Notes under the pieces: model-generated | The model's database searches: none | Seen by the model: only the letters and a program-made list of their open reading frames with translations | Told to the model about the DNA's origin: nothing | Position numbers and translations under genes: made by a program | Part shown: piece after piece, positions 26,908 through 36,405 of the stretch | Layout of the letters: the number at the start of each line of letters is the position of its first letter | How positions within the stretch are numbered: position 1 is the stretch's first letter | NCBI RefSeq assembly: GCF_030913705.1 | Contig: NZ_CP133190.1 | Span: 372,001 to 436,000 of the forward strand | Length of the DNA stretch: 64,000 nt | Direction of reading: 5' to 3' | Origin: Anaerocolumna sp. MB42-C2 | GTDB lineage: Bacteria; Bacillota; Clostridia; Lachnospirales; Lachnospiraceae

Positions 26908-28272
26908 TCATCTATCTAAATGAATTAAATTCTCTTCATATAATTTCTGTACCGACATAAGAATACCGAATTTCGCATGATACCAGGTCAGCCCTCCCTG
27001 GAAATAAACCGCATAAGGAGGTTCAATTGGTGCATCCGCACTCAGTTCTATGGATGCGCCCTGAATAAATGCCCCGGCGGCCATAATAACATCGGAATGG
27101 TATCCCGGCATAGCCCATGGTTCCGGAGTTACAAAACTATCTACCGGCGCAGCAGCCTGAATTCCTTTGCAGAAAGCAACTACTCCCTCCGGAGTTCCTA
27201 AGGTTACTGCCTGTATAATATCATGTCGGGATTCCGTACCATTTGGTATAACGGGAAAACCTAGCTTTTCATAAATATTAGCCGCATAAATAGCGCCTTT
27301 TAACGCGCCGGAAACTACAACGGGTGCCAAAAATAATCCCTGGTATAATGAGCCGTTAATACCCAGTGTTGCTCCGACTTCTTTGCCAAGGCCGGGAGCT
27401 GTTAAACGATACGCCGCATTATCCACAAATTCCTCTTTCCCTACGATATAACCGCCGATTGGCGCTAAACCGCCTCCCGGGTTTTTAATCAGGGAACCTA
27501 CGCAGAGATCGGCACCTACATCCGTTGGTTCCGTAATTTCTACAAATTCACCATAGCAATTATCTACCATACAGATAACATTAGGATTTATTTCTTTTAT
27601 AAAATGAATTAATTCTCCAATTCGCTGTACTGACAGTGTCGGCCTGGTTTGATATCCTTTGGAACGCTGTATGGTAATTAACTTCGTGCGTTCATTCATT
27701 GCTCCCCGGATTCCGTCATAATCAAAACTTCCATCAGGCAGTAAATCAACCTGAGAATAGGTGATACCATATTCTGCGAGAGATCCGGTTAAACGCCCTG
27801 CTCTCTTGCCCTGCTCGGCTGTTACGGATTCATTCTTTCCATTGGCAGGCTCTTCTTCCGTATCCGTACTTATTCCAATTACTTTCTCTAACGTATCATA
27901 AGGTTTCCCGACTGGTGATAAAATCTCATCTCCGGGTCTTAAATTACCGGATAAAGCTATAGTCAAAGCGTGTGTCCCACTGATCAACTGTGGTCTTACC
28001 AGCGCGGATTCGGTGTGAAAAACATCTGCGTAAACTTTTTCCAAAGTATCACGTCCAAGATCATTGTAACCGTAACCGGTTGTTGCGGCAAAATGTATAT
28101 CGCTAACACGATTATCCTGCATTGCTTTTAAAACCTTCAGCTGATTGTACTCTGCTACTTTATCAATATCCTCAAACCGTTTTATTAATCCGTTTTCAAC
28201 AAAACTGCAGTAATTTAAAATAACTTCATCAATATGCAAATCTTTATACATTTGTTTATATAAATTATCCAT
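26908..28272 (-). CDS. Methionine gamma-lyase family PLP enzyme (COG4100)
   Basis: A PLP-dependent fold-type I enzyme of the cystathionine/methionine gamma-lyase-like family (often labelled aluminium resistance protein in older annotations), 454 residues. The PLP lysine lies in CVGSLIKNPGGGLAPIGGYIVG, and the family shows ATTGYGYNDLGRDTLEKVYADVF near the N-terminus. Substrate is not established; a role in thiol amino-acid breakdown is inferred. It follows miaA on the transcript, separated by a degenerate palindromic repeat. Confidence 0.88.
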   Translation of the reverse strand: MDNLYKQMYKDLHIDEVILNYCSFVENGLIKRFEDIDKVAEYNQLKVLKAMQDNRVSDIHFAATTGYGYNDLGRDTLEKVYADVFHTESALVRPQLISGTHALTIALSGNLRPGDEILSPVGKPYDTLEKVIGISTDTEEEPANGKNESVTAEQGKRAGRLTGSLAEYGITYSQVDLLPDGSFDYDGIRGAMNERTKLITIQRSKGYQTRPTLSVQRIGELIHFIKEINPNVICMVDNCYGEFVEITEPTDVGADLCVGSLIKNPGGGLAPIGGYIVGKEEFVDNAAYRLTAPGLGKEVGATLGINGSLYQGLFLAPVVVSGALKGAIYAANIYEKLGFPVIPNGTESRHDIIQAVTLGTPEGVVAFCKGIQAAAPVDSFVTPEPWAMPGYHSDVIMAAGAFIQGASIELSADAPIEPPYAVYFQGGLTWYHAKFGILMSVQKLYEENLIHLDR

Positions 28273-28308
28273 GTTTAACCTTTCTCTTATGAGATCATAT
28301 CAGTTTTT

Positions 28309-28372
28309 AAAGACGCAAGGAAAGCGTATTATATTAATAATTAGAAGTCTGCTTCTGATTAGTTATATGATG
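28309..28372 (+). repeat. Degenerate copy of the two-hairpin repeat family
   Basis: The order GACGC-N6/7-GCGT followed by TAATTAGAAG/CTTCTGATTA and then AGTTATAT matches the layout of the copies at 11417, 11511 and 60801 with sequence decay. It lies between miaA and the PLP-enzyme gene, and its end overlaps the last codons of miaA. Confidence 0.55.
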
Positions 28373-29307
28373 TTTTTTTTCTTGATTTCCTGTAGAAGTA
28401 CTTCCAATATTTTATTTTCATCATTGATATATTCCTGTTTATTTATCCAAATAACTTCCTTTTCCCGTTTGAACCAGGTAAGCTGTCGTTTTGCAAAGTG
28501 TCTGGTATCTCTTTTTAAGGTATATACCGCATCTTCCAGAGAAAATTTCCCTTCTAAATATGAGATAATTTCCTTATAACCTAAACCCTGCATAGAAACC
28601 ATATCTTTCGTACATCCCTTATCCAGTAAAGATTCTACCTCTTTTACCAGACCGTTTTCTATCATTAAATCAACCCGTTTGTTTATTCTTTCATACACAA
28701 TTTCACGTTCATTGTTTAATACGATATAACAGAAATTGTAAGGTGATTCATTCTGCCGCTGTTCTTCATTATGTTCTGATATCCTGCTGCCGGTCTGATA
28801 ATAATATTCCAATGCCCTGATAACTCGTTTCACATTATTCGGGTGAATCGCTTTTGCCGATCCAGGATCAACTTCATCCAGTTTTTGATGGAGAGAAGCT
28901 GCACCCTCCTTTACGTATAGTTCTTTCAATTGCTTTCGGTAAATCGTATCTTCACCGTTATCTTTAAAATCGATACCATAAAGGACTGCCTGGATATAAA
29001 AACCGGTGCCTCCCACTATAATAGGAATCTTACCTTTAGAATAAATTTCATTCATATACTTTACTGTAAGTTCTTTAAATTTAACTACATTAAATTCTTC
29101 TTCCGGCTCCAGTTCATCTATCAGATAATGTTTAATTCCCTGCATTTCATTGATAGTGATTTTCGCAGTACCAATATCCATATCTTTATATACCTGCATG
29201 GAGTCTGCAGAAATGATTTCTCCATCAATAGCTTTTGCGAGTTGAATGGATAATTCTGTTTTACCTACAGCTGTAGGTCCTGTTAGTATAATCAAAGGTT
29301 TCTTCAT
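28363..29307 (-). CDS. miaA: tRNA dimethylallyltransferase
   Basis: Adds a dimethylallyl group to adenine 37 of tRNAs that read codons starting with U. The protein has 314 residues with the P-loop GPTAVGKT at 10-17, then EIISADSMQVYKDMDIGTAK, PIIVGGTGFYIQAVLYG and, near the end, MSMQGLGYKEI. Located downstream of mutL, the common mutS-mutL-miaA order. Confidence 0.95.
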   Translation of the reverse strand: MKKPLIILTGPTAVGKTELSIQLAKAIDGEIISADSMQVYKDMDIGTAKITINEMQGIKHYLIDELEPEEEFNVVKFKELTVKYMNEIYSKGKIPIIVGGTGFYIQAVLYGIDFKDNGEDTIYRKQLKELYVKEGAASLHQKLDEVDPGSAKAIHPNNVKRVIRALEYYYQTGSRISEHNEEQRQNESPYNFCYIVLNNEREIVYERINKRVDLMIENGLVKEVESLLDKGCTKDMVSMQGLGYKEIISYLEGKFSLEDAVYTLKRDTRHFAKRQLTWFKREKEVIWINKQEYINDENKILEVLLQEIKKKNII

Positions 29308-29698
29308 GTTTTACACCCATTGCATATCGCAGGCCTGCCTGCGATACTGCCACAAATAAAAAGGAGTGAAAGAATCACACAGTGGTAACCTTTCCTTTTC
29401 AAAATTTTCTTTCACTCTTACCTCGCATTCCGTCGTTAACGGCAGCACAAAATCTGATGAAAAAAGTTCAAAATGAGTTTCAATGTGATTATTTTGAATA
29501 TCTTCAGAGTGATATGTTTTTCTTTCACTCTTTCCGTACACCGTTGTTTTCATCACACTACCAAACATGTTCTGCAAAGCATCATCTCAAATAATGGAGG
29601 AAGAAGTACAAAATGAAATTCCTAAAATTTCATTTTGGAGTTCTTCGAAAGAATTTTGGCCTTTTCAAAATTCTTATTCACACTTAAGTATCCGTTAT
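29308..29698. repeat. Hairpin-rich gap between mutL and miaA
   Basis: About 390 bases with several inverted repeats: CAAAATGAAAT/ATTTCATTTTG (29609-29637), AAGAATTTTG/CAAAATTCTT (29649-29675), and GAGTGAAAGAA (29364) against TTCTTTCACTC (29407), the latter string repeated at 29520. Such density suggests a repeat element inserted between two housekeeping genes. An open frame runs through it (see 29311-29577). Confidence 0.55.
29311..29577 (-). CDS. Uncertain small ORF in the mutL-miaA gap
   Basis: An open frame of 88 codons with normal amino-acid composition (for instance HFELFSSDFVLPLTTECE and DSFTPFYLWQYRRQACD). It ends four bases before the miaA start and would place the miaA ribosome-binding site (GGGTG) inside it. 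Its own ribosome-binding site is weak. Because the region is hairpin-rich, this may be a frame within a repeat element, not a gene. I know no matching family. Confidence 0.3.
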   Translation of the reverse strand: MQNMFGSVMKTTVYGKSERKTYHSEDIQNNHIETHFELFSSDFVLPLTTECEVRVKENFEKERLPLCDSFTPFYLWQYRRQACDMQWV

Positions 29699-31750
29699 TT
29701 ATACAATTCTTTTAAATTTTTTCTCCAATTCATATTTGCTCATGGAAATAATCGTCGGTCTCCCATGGGGACAGTGATAGGGATTATCTAAGGTTAATAA
29801 TTCCTCAATTAATGCCCCAGCCTCCTCACCTGACAGCCGGTGATTCCCTTTTACTGCCGCTTTACAGGACATGGACGCAATTTTTTCCAGAATCAGTTCC
29901 GGCGTATCATTATATACCTCCTGGGCGAATCCGTCAATAAGTTCTATTAATATTTCATACTGTGCCAAACCAAATAAGTCACTGGGTACAGCCCGGACAG
30001 CGTATTCTTTTCCGCCGAACGCTTCAATCTCAAAACCGATATTATTTAGAGAAATAATATGTTTTTTAAGTGCTTCCTCTTCCCGCATGGTCAGCGACAA
30101 AATAATCGGAGGTTCTAAAAATTGGGATGTATAAGTCTTTTCCTTTAAAGATTTCATAATCTTTTCATAAAGTACTTTCTCATGAGCTGCATGCTGATCT
30201 ATATAAAACAACTTGTCACCGAATTCAACAATCCAATAAGTTGAGAAAACCTGGCCGATGATACGGTGGCTTTTTATCGCTTCTTCCGATAGAAACGATA
30301 ATTGCTCTGCACTGTCTATAACTTGCGGCTCCTTATTATATTCCGGACTGTCCGTTAAAACTTCCGTTACCTCCTCTTTCTGAATCTTATTTTGTGAGGA
30401 AAGAATTTCTTCTTTTACATAAGCCGGCGCATCGCTTACCACTTCATTCAATTTGCCTATCTCTGTTTCTCTTATTAAAACCTTATCTTCTGCAGAATAT
30501 TTATTTTGAAATCCTGATTCTATTGTTGTAGAATAGTTTCCTTTTACATGATTTTCATTACTCTTAAAGTTTGCATTTCCATCGCTCCGGTTAGAATTGA
30601 TAGAATCTTTATTCTGATTTTTATAACTTTCCTGTCTGGACGGAGGATTATTTAATTCACCGTTATACTCCTGCCTGCGTTTTTCTTCAAAAGGTTCGGG
30701 AATTTTTTGATCAATTTTGATTTCCTGTTTTTCTTCCGTTAAATGTACGGCAGGAATCATTTCTTTTCCTTCCAGCGTACTTTTTATCGTATGGTAGAGA
30801 AGCTGATACAACTCCTCTCCGTTTTTAAAGCGTATTTCTAATTTGGCAGGATGTACGTTGACATCGATTAGTTCACTTTTGATTCGAATATGAAGAGAAG
30901 TAAAAGGATATCTGTGAAGCATGATAAAGGGTCTGTAAGCTTCTTCTATCGCCTTGCTGATTAAAGTGCTTTTTACGTATCTTCCGTTTATATAATAATT
31001 TTCATAGTTCCGATTACCCCTGGATACTAACGGCTTTGCAATATACCCTTCAACAGAGATCTGTTCATTACTGCTTTCTGCTAATAACAGGTTTGCCGTA
31101 ATATCACGGCCGTAAACATTATATATAATATCTTTTAGATTGTTATTTCCTGAAGTATGCAGCCTGATCTGTCCGTTGTTTATGAATTTAAAGGAGACAT
31201 CCGGATGAGATACCGCCAAGCGCTCCATTAAATCATTTATGTACCCCGCTTCGGTTACAGGGGATTTAAGGAATTTTTTTCTGGCCGGTGTATTATAAAA
31301 AAGATTGCGTATTATAAATGTCGTACCGTTAGGACAACCGATATGTTCCAGACTTTTTTCTTCTCCGCCGGCAATTAAATAACGCAGTCCGGTAAAACTC
31401 TCACTGGTTTTTGTGACTAATTCTACCTGGGATATAGCTGCTATACTTGATAAGGCCTCTCCTCTGAATCCCAAACTGGTTACCTTAAGTAAATCTTCTG
31501 CTGTCCGTATCTTACTGGTTGAATGACGCAGGAAAACCAGCGGCATATCCTCTTTTTCAATACCGGAACCGTTGTCTGTAATACGTATAAAACTAATACC
31601 GCCCTCTTTTATTTCCACCGTAACTGCATTAGCACCTGCATCAATTGCATTTTCCACTAATTCTTTCACTACAGCAGCAGGACGTTCGATTACCTCTCCG
31701 GCTGCAATCTGATTGATTGTATTTTCATCTAATACGGTTATCTTAGGCAT
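29699..31750 (-). CDS. mutL: DNA mismatch repair protein MutL
   Basis: GHKL ATPase and endonuclease of mismatch repair, 683 residues. The N-terminal ATPase shows VENAIDAGA, DNGSGI, TSKI and GFRGEALSSI. The C-terminal domain has DQHAAHEKVLYEKI, the metal-binding endonuclease motif, with CKAAVKGN and CPHGRPT, so it should nick DNA as in species lacking MutH. A polar linker (about residues 340-480) joins the parts. It is 16 bases past mutS. Confidence 0.96.
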   Translation of the reverse strand: MPKITVLDENTINQIAAGEVIERPAAVVKELVENAIDAGANAVTVEIKEGGISFIRITDNGSGIEKEDMPLVFLRHSTSKIRTAEDLLKVTSLGFRGEALSSIAAISQVELVTKTSESFTGLRYLIAGGEEKSLEHIGCPNGTTFIIRNLFYNTPARKKFLKSPVTEAGYINDLMERLAVSHPDVSFKFINNGQIRLHTSGNNNLKDIIYNVYGRDITANLLLAESSNEQISVEGYIAKPLVSRGNRNYENYYINGRYVKSTLISKAIEEAYRPFIMLHRYPFTSLHIRIKSELIDVNVHPAKLEIRFKNGEELYQLLYHTIKSTLEGKEMIPAVHLTEEKQEIKIDQKIPEPFEEKRRQEYNGELNNPPSRQESYKNQNKDSINSNRSDGNANFKSNENHVKGNYSTTIESGFQNKYSAEDKVLIRETEIGKLNEVVSDAPAYVKEEILSSQNKIQKEEVTEVLTDSPEYNKEPQVIDSAEQLSFLSEEAIKSHRIIGQVFSTYWIVEFGDKLFYIDQHAAHEKVLYEKIMKSLKEKTYTSQFLEPPIILSLTMREEEALKKHIISLNNIGFEIEAFGGKEYAVRAVPSDLFGLAQYEILIELIDGFAQEVYNDTPELILEKIASMSCKAAVKGNHRLSGEEAGALIEELLTLDNPYHCPHGRPTIISMSKYELEKKFKRIV

Positions 31751-31766
31751 AGCTTAACCTCCTGTC

Positions 31767-34463
31767 CTACAGACGACTTTTGATCTTTTGCTGTATCTGG
31801 TATAACTTATTCATAGCTTCCATAGGAGTTAACGTATTCATATCCATTTCTTTTAACTCCATAATAATATCATCGTTTGAACTCAAGTCAAATAAGGACA
31901 TCTGATCCGGAATTTCTCCATGCCGCTTTTTCATTTTGGCTGTGAGATCGGACATGTTTTGTTCTCTTAGGATAATTTCTTCTTTGTCTTTCACAGGAAC
32001 TTTTTTATCTATATTTATGGATCTGGCTTTTTCAGCAATATCATTTTTACTTAATTCATCAACGATTTCGTGGGCACGTTTTAATACACTATCCGGTACA
32101 CCGGCTAATTTTGCCACCTGAATACCATAACTTTTGTCCGCTCCGCCCTTAATGATTTTACGCAGAAAAATAATATCTTCACCATGTTCTTTTACAGCGA
32201 TACAATAATTGTTAACACTGTCAAGTTTCCCCTCTAATTCCGTCAATTCATGATAATGAGTAGCAAACAGCGTTTTAGCACCAAGCAATTTTGGATTACT
32301 GATATGTTCCACCACGGCCCATGCAATACTTAATCCGTCAAAAGTACTGGTACCTCTACCGATTTCATCTAAGATCAGGAGGCTGTTCTTGGTAGCATTA
32401 CGCAAAATATTTGCCACTTCTGTCATTTCAACCATAAAAGTACTTTGACCGGAAGCTAAATCGTCAGAAGCACCGACCCTGGTAAAGATTCGGTCTACAA
32501 TACCGATCTCGGCATGGGCCGCCGGTACAAAACTTCCAATCTGTGCCAATAATACGATTAAAGCAGTTTGACGCATATAGGTAGATTTACCCGCCATATT
32601 GGGACCGGTGATAATAGAAATACGATTTTCTTTATTATTTAGATAGGTATCATTGGTTACAAACATATCATTCGATAACATCTGTTCAACCACAGGATGC
32701 CTTCCGTCTTTAATATCAATCACACCGTTTTCATTGATGGATGGTCTGGTAAAATTATTCCGTTCTGCAACCAATGCCATGGAAGCAAATACGTCGACCT
32801 TAGCGATTGCTTTCGCCGTTTGTTGGATCCGGTGTACCTCGTTCCCAATCTTATCCCTGACTTCACAGAAAATATCATACTCAAGGGAATAAAGCTTATC
32901 CTCAGCCCCTAAGATGACATCTTCCAGTTCTTTTAATTCTGGTGTAGTGTATCTTTCTGCATTAGCCAGAGTCTGCTTTCTTATCCAGGTATCAGGTACC
33001 AGATTCTGGTAAGAATTCGTTACCTCCAGATAATAACCAAATACCCGGTTAAATTTAATTTTTAAATTTTTGATCCCTGTATTTTCTTTTTCCTTGGTTT
33101 CCAATTCGGCAAGCCATGTTTTTCCTTCCGTTTTGGCTTTCCGTAATTTATCTACTTCCTCATGATAGCCGTCCTTAATAATACCGCCTTCCTTAACGGC
33201 AAGAGGCGGCTCTTCCACGATAGACTGTTCTATTAAATTAAAAATATCTTCTAACGGATCTAATTCCGTATAGATTTGTTTTAATAATTGACTGGAAGTA
33301 TATTCAAGAAGTCCTTTAATATATGGCAACATGGATAAAGAAGATTTAAAAGATATTAAATCTCTGGGGCCTGCACTTTTATAACTGATACGGCCGATTA
33401 AGCGTTCCAGGTCATAAATGGGATTTAAATATTCTCGAATCTCTTCTCTGGTTATTACAGTATTATTTAATTCGGCAATCGCATCCAGTCTTTCATTAAT
33501 TTCACTCTTATCTATTAACGGCTGCTCCACATAACTTCTTAATAATCTGGCACCCATGGCAGTTTTGGTTTTGTCAAGTACCCATAACAGGGAACCTCGT
33601 TTCTGCTTTTCTCGTAAGGTTTCCACTAATTCCAGATTTCTTCTTGTTGAACTGTCTAATAACATATATTTACTGGTGCTATAAGGGGTTAGTCTGGTTA
33701 GGTGGCTTAAGGAGTTTTTCTGGGTTTCATATAAATACTGCATAACGGCTCCTGCCGCAATCACTCCAATAGTATAATCCTTTACTCCAAGCCCTGCAAG
33801 GGAGGATACTTTATAATGCTCTTTTAAAGAATTAACACATAAGTCATCATCAAAATACCAGGGTTCTAAATCAGATACCGATATCTGCATCCGGTTTTTT
33901 AGATCTTCTATATCAACTCCGCTTACCATAAATGTGCTGTTACATATAATTTCAGAGGGATTGAATTTATTAATTTCATCTAAAAGTTTCCGATCCGTAT
34001 CTACTTCCGTAACATAAAAATCTCCGGTAGTTACATCTACGGTTGCGATTCCATAAGCATTTATGGTATGTACGATTCCCATTAAATAATTATTTTTACT
34101 TTCATCCAGAGCCTGGGGATTTAAATTGGTTCCGGGCGTAACTATACGAATTACCTCTCTTTTTACAATCCCTTTAGCAGCTTTTGGATCCTCCACCTGT
34201 TCGCAGATTGCCACACGGAATCCCTTACTGATTAATTTATTCAAGTAACTTTCTACCGCATGATAAGGTATCCCGCACATGGGAGCACGTTCCTCTTGTC
34301 CGCAATTTTTGCCGGTTAAGGTGATTTCTAATTCTTTTGAGCAGGTTAATGCATCCTCAAAAAACATTTCATAAAAATCCCCAAGACGGTAAAAAAGAAT
34401 GCAATCTTTATATTGATTTTTAATTTCCATATACTGCTGCATCATAGGTGTTAATTCAGCCAT
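31767..34463 (-). CDS. mutS: DNA mismatch recognition protein MutS
   Basis: Mismatch-binding ATPase of 898 residues. The mismatch wedge motif FYEMF is near the N-terminus (in YRLGDFYEMFFED), the Walker A GPNMAGKSTYMRQ is in the C-terminal ATPase, followed by LILDEIGRGTSTFDG and the TLFATHYHEL switch. The frame opens at 34496, but ATG 34463 follows GGAAGGA and gives a usual MAELTPMMQQY start. First gene of a mutS-mutL-miaA transcript. Confidence 0.96.
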   Translation of the reverse strand: MAELTPMMQQYMEIKNQYKDCILFYRLGDFYEMFFEDALTCSKELEITLTGKNCGQEERAPMCGIPYHAVESYLNKLISKGFRVAICEQVEDPKAAKGIVKREVIRIVTPGTNLNPQALDESKNNYLMGIVHTINAYGIATVDVTTGDFYVTEVDTDRKLLDEINKFNPSEIICNSTFMVSGVDIEDLKNRMQISVSDLEPWYFDDDLCVNSLKEHYKVSSLAGLGVKDYTIGVIAAGAVMQYLYETQKNSLSHLTRLTPYSTSKYMLLDSSTRRNLELVETLREKQKRGSLLWVLDKTKTAMGARLLRSYVEQPLIDKSEINERLDAIAELNNTVITREEIREYLNPIYDLERLIGRISYKSAGPRDLISFKSSLSMLPYIKGLLEYTSSQLLKQIYTELDPLEDIFNLIEQSIVEEPPLAVKEGGIIKDGYHEEVDKLRKAKTEGKTWLAELETKEKENTGIKNLKIKFNRVFGYYLEVTNSYQNLVPDTWIRKQTLANAERYTTPELKELEDVILGAEDKLYSLEYDIFCEVRDKIGNEVHRIQQTAKAIAKVDVFASMALVAERNNFTRPSINENGVIDIKDGRHPVVEQMLSNDMFVTNDTYLNNKENRISIITGPNMAGKSTYMRQTALIVLLAQIGSFVPAAHAEIGIVDRIFTRVGASDDLASGQSTFMVEMTEVANILRNATKNSLLILDEIGRGTSTFDGLSIAWAVVEHISNPKLLGAKTLFATHYHELTELEGKLDSVNNYCIAVKEHGEDIIFLRKIIKGGADKSYGIQVAKLAGVPDSVLKRAHEIVDELSKNDIAEKARSINIDKKVPVKDKEEIILREQNMSDLTAKMKKRHGEIPDQMSLFDLSSNDDIIMELKEMDMNTLTPMEAMNKLYQIQQKIKSRL

Positions 34464-34665
34464 ATTTGTTCGTCCTTCCGTATCTTCCTGATTCATGTTT
34501 TATCTTCTAAGTTTATTCTAACCGGAAGAAACTTTTCTCTTGTTTCCTGCCGATTCTATTTGCGTGAAAAATTAGCAAATGTTTATGCCCTTAAGAAAAT
34601 GCACATCTCTTTTGCAGCTTCCTAAGCGATTGAACAACTCTCTTAATGTCCGCAAAAAATACAGC

Positions 34666-35139
34666 TTACCGGATAACATCGTCTGCTAAATTATCCCCGT
34701 CTGCTGCAGTAGTTGCTAATACATCGCATCTTTCATTCTGCGGATGTCCGTCATGGCCTTTCACCCATATAAACCGAACTTTATGAGGCTCTATGGCTTT
34801 TAAAAGTCTCTGCCACAGATCTACATTTTTCACCGGTTCATTTTTACCTCGTTTCCAGCCTTTTTTTATCCAGCTCTCAAGCCAATGCTCATTAAAAGCT
34901 TTGACTAAATATTGTGAATCAGAATATAAATCTACTTCACAAGGTTTTGTCAACGCTTCCAGTCCAATGATGGCTGCCATTAATTCCATTCTGTTATTCG
35001 TAGTTTTTTTGAAACCACCGGAATATTCTCTCATATGTTCCGTTCCATTCGAATCTATATATACTAATATAGTTCCATATCCGCCTGGTCCATCCGGATT
35101 ACCTCTTGCAGCTCCATCGGTATAAATTGTTACTTTCAT
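34666..35139 (-). CDS. rnhA: Ribonuclease HI
   Basis: Cuts the RNA strand of RNA-DNA hybrids. The 157 residues carry the catalytic acids in IYTDGAARGNPDGPGGYG, RMELMAAI (Glu), LYSDSQYL and the final GHDGHPQNERCD. It is alone between mutS and the unknown gene at 35303. RNase HII is encoded separately at 54848. Confidence 0.95.
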   Translation of the reverse strand: MKVTIYTDGAARGNPDGPGGYGTILVYIDSNGTEHMREYSGGFKKTTNNRMELMAAIIGLEALTKPCEVDLYSDSQYLVKAFNEHWLESWIKKGWKRGKNEPVKNVDLWQRLLKAIEPHKVRFIWVKGHDGHPQNERCDVLATTAADGDNLADDVIR

Positions 35140-35302
35140 TTACTTCCTCCAAAAAAATGCTTGCTTTTACTATAATCTATTCTGTTAACATTTCAAACTT
35201 CAGATTCATCTGGTCAAAATTCAAAGATATTATATCATAATTGCAAAAGTAATGCAAAAACTGTTCTGTTAATGAAAAATTATATACAATTATCGGTGAA
35301 AA

Positions 35303-35920
35303 TCACTCTCCAATAATTAAATCAGATGCATACGGAAGTGTATGTATCCAATCACATACAATATGCCACTCATTTAGCTTATGATTTTTCCTAGAGTGAT
35401 AGATATTCAAAAGGGTTTCATAATTTAAGGTACAGGTTCTTAGCTGGTTATAGCTGGACGGTAACAATTGAATCATATTATACCAAATAGTTTTATCTTT
35501 ATTTTCGATATATCTGATTCTTAATTCTTCTAAGTATTTAATTAAAACTAAGAATAGTTCTTTCGATTCTGTGTTTAGTTGATCGTAACTAAAATCATCC
35601 AATTCAAATGATTTACTATGTATTTTATGCATGGTGCTGGTGGAATTAGATACTGTTGCAACTTTATAAGTATCAAACTCCTTCCACCAATATAAGGGTG
35701 CGGTAATATCTACAGACACCAAAATCTGACGTATAAATTTCCGATGGTCACTTCCGGCACGACATAGTTTTTTAACCAGTGCTAAATCTTGTTCACCTAA
35801 TACATACGATCCATCTGCTGAATAATAACTGTCACTCTTCTCCCAGCTGTTCATAGGGTTTCTTGCACCCCGTATGGAATTGTCCAAATTCATTACACTC
35901 GTTTTATCAATTATTAACAT
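35303..35920 (-). CDS. Unknown protein, coupled with the gene at 35946
   Basis: A 205-residue soluble protein that I do not recognise with confidence. A longer frame opens at 36022, but ATG 35920 follows GGAGGG by five bases and I choose it. Readable stretches are SDHRKFIRQILVSVDITAPLYWWKEFDTYKV, STSTMHKI and LLPSSYNQLRTCTLNYETL, ending with NEWHIVCDWIHTLPYA. The spacing of H, R and S residues faintly recalls the ThyX fold, and similar short proteins occur in phages and mobile elements, but this is weak. It follows the unknown gene at 35946 by 25 bases, itself coupled to a phosphoesterase. Confidence 0.5.
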   Translation of the reverse strand: MLIIDKTSVMNLDNSIRGARNPMNSWEKSDSYYSADGSYVLGEQDLALVKKLCRAGSDHRKFIRQILVSVDITAPLYWWKEFDTYKVATVSNSTSTMHKIHSKSFELDDFSYDQLNTESKELFLVLIKYLEELRIRYIENKDKTIWYNMIQLLPSSYNQLRTCTLNYETLLNIYHSRKNHKLNEWHIVCDWIHTLPYASDLIIGE

Positions 35921-35945
35921 ATACCCTCCAATAATTTCGACATTT

Positions 35946-36404
35946 TTAACTCTTGATACGATTGCCATCTTTCGTAGTGGCCATTTCTGCCATGCCATAT
36001 ATAATGGTATGAAAAGGAACAAGTGAATCCCATATAAAACGGTTATTATCTACCGAAGATTCTCCGCAGTCTATAATCTTAGTATGTTCTCTTAGGTGCT
36101 CTAAAGTGTCAATAACCGGTTTTAATTTATCATGGGAAATAGAATCACTAAAATCACTGATATTCTCTAAGATAGTATCTACAAATACATGAGCTATGAT
36201 CTCTATAGCCAAAGAGTGGTTACTTATCTTTAGGGGTTTCTCGAATATAGTTTCATAGGTGTTTAAAATATGCTGAGATAAAAAATAAGAACCATGAGAT
36301 GGTAATTCCAGGAAATTCATCAGCATATCGTCAGCTTTAATACGAACCACACTATCCTCATATTGAATCGATATATTGCTAAAGTCTTTATTCCACATTT
36401 CCAT
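35946..36404 (-). CDS. Unknown protein, coupled to a metallophosphoesterase
   Basis: A 152-residue protein with no motif I can name. It is mixed alpha/beta and rather acidic, with a helical middle (LAIEIIAHVFVDTILENISDF). Its start ATG comes one base after the TAA of the phosphoesterase and uses a ribosome-binding site (AAAGGAG) inside that gene, so its expression is coupled to it. Role unknown. Confidence 0.5.
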   Translation of the reverse strand: MEMWNKDFSNISIQYEDSVVRIKADDMLMNFLELPSHGSYFLSQHILNTYETIFEKPLKISNHSLAIEIIAHVFVDTILENISDFSDSISHDKLKPVIDTLEHLREHTKIIDCGESSVDNNRFIWDSLVPFHTIIYGMAEMATTKDGNRIKS

Positions 36405-36405
36405 A

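Noticed and set aside
34497-34665. Terminator or regulatory element between mutS and rnhA
   Set aside because: The gap shows only AT-rich DNA, and no stem with a T-run could be supported.
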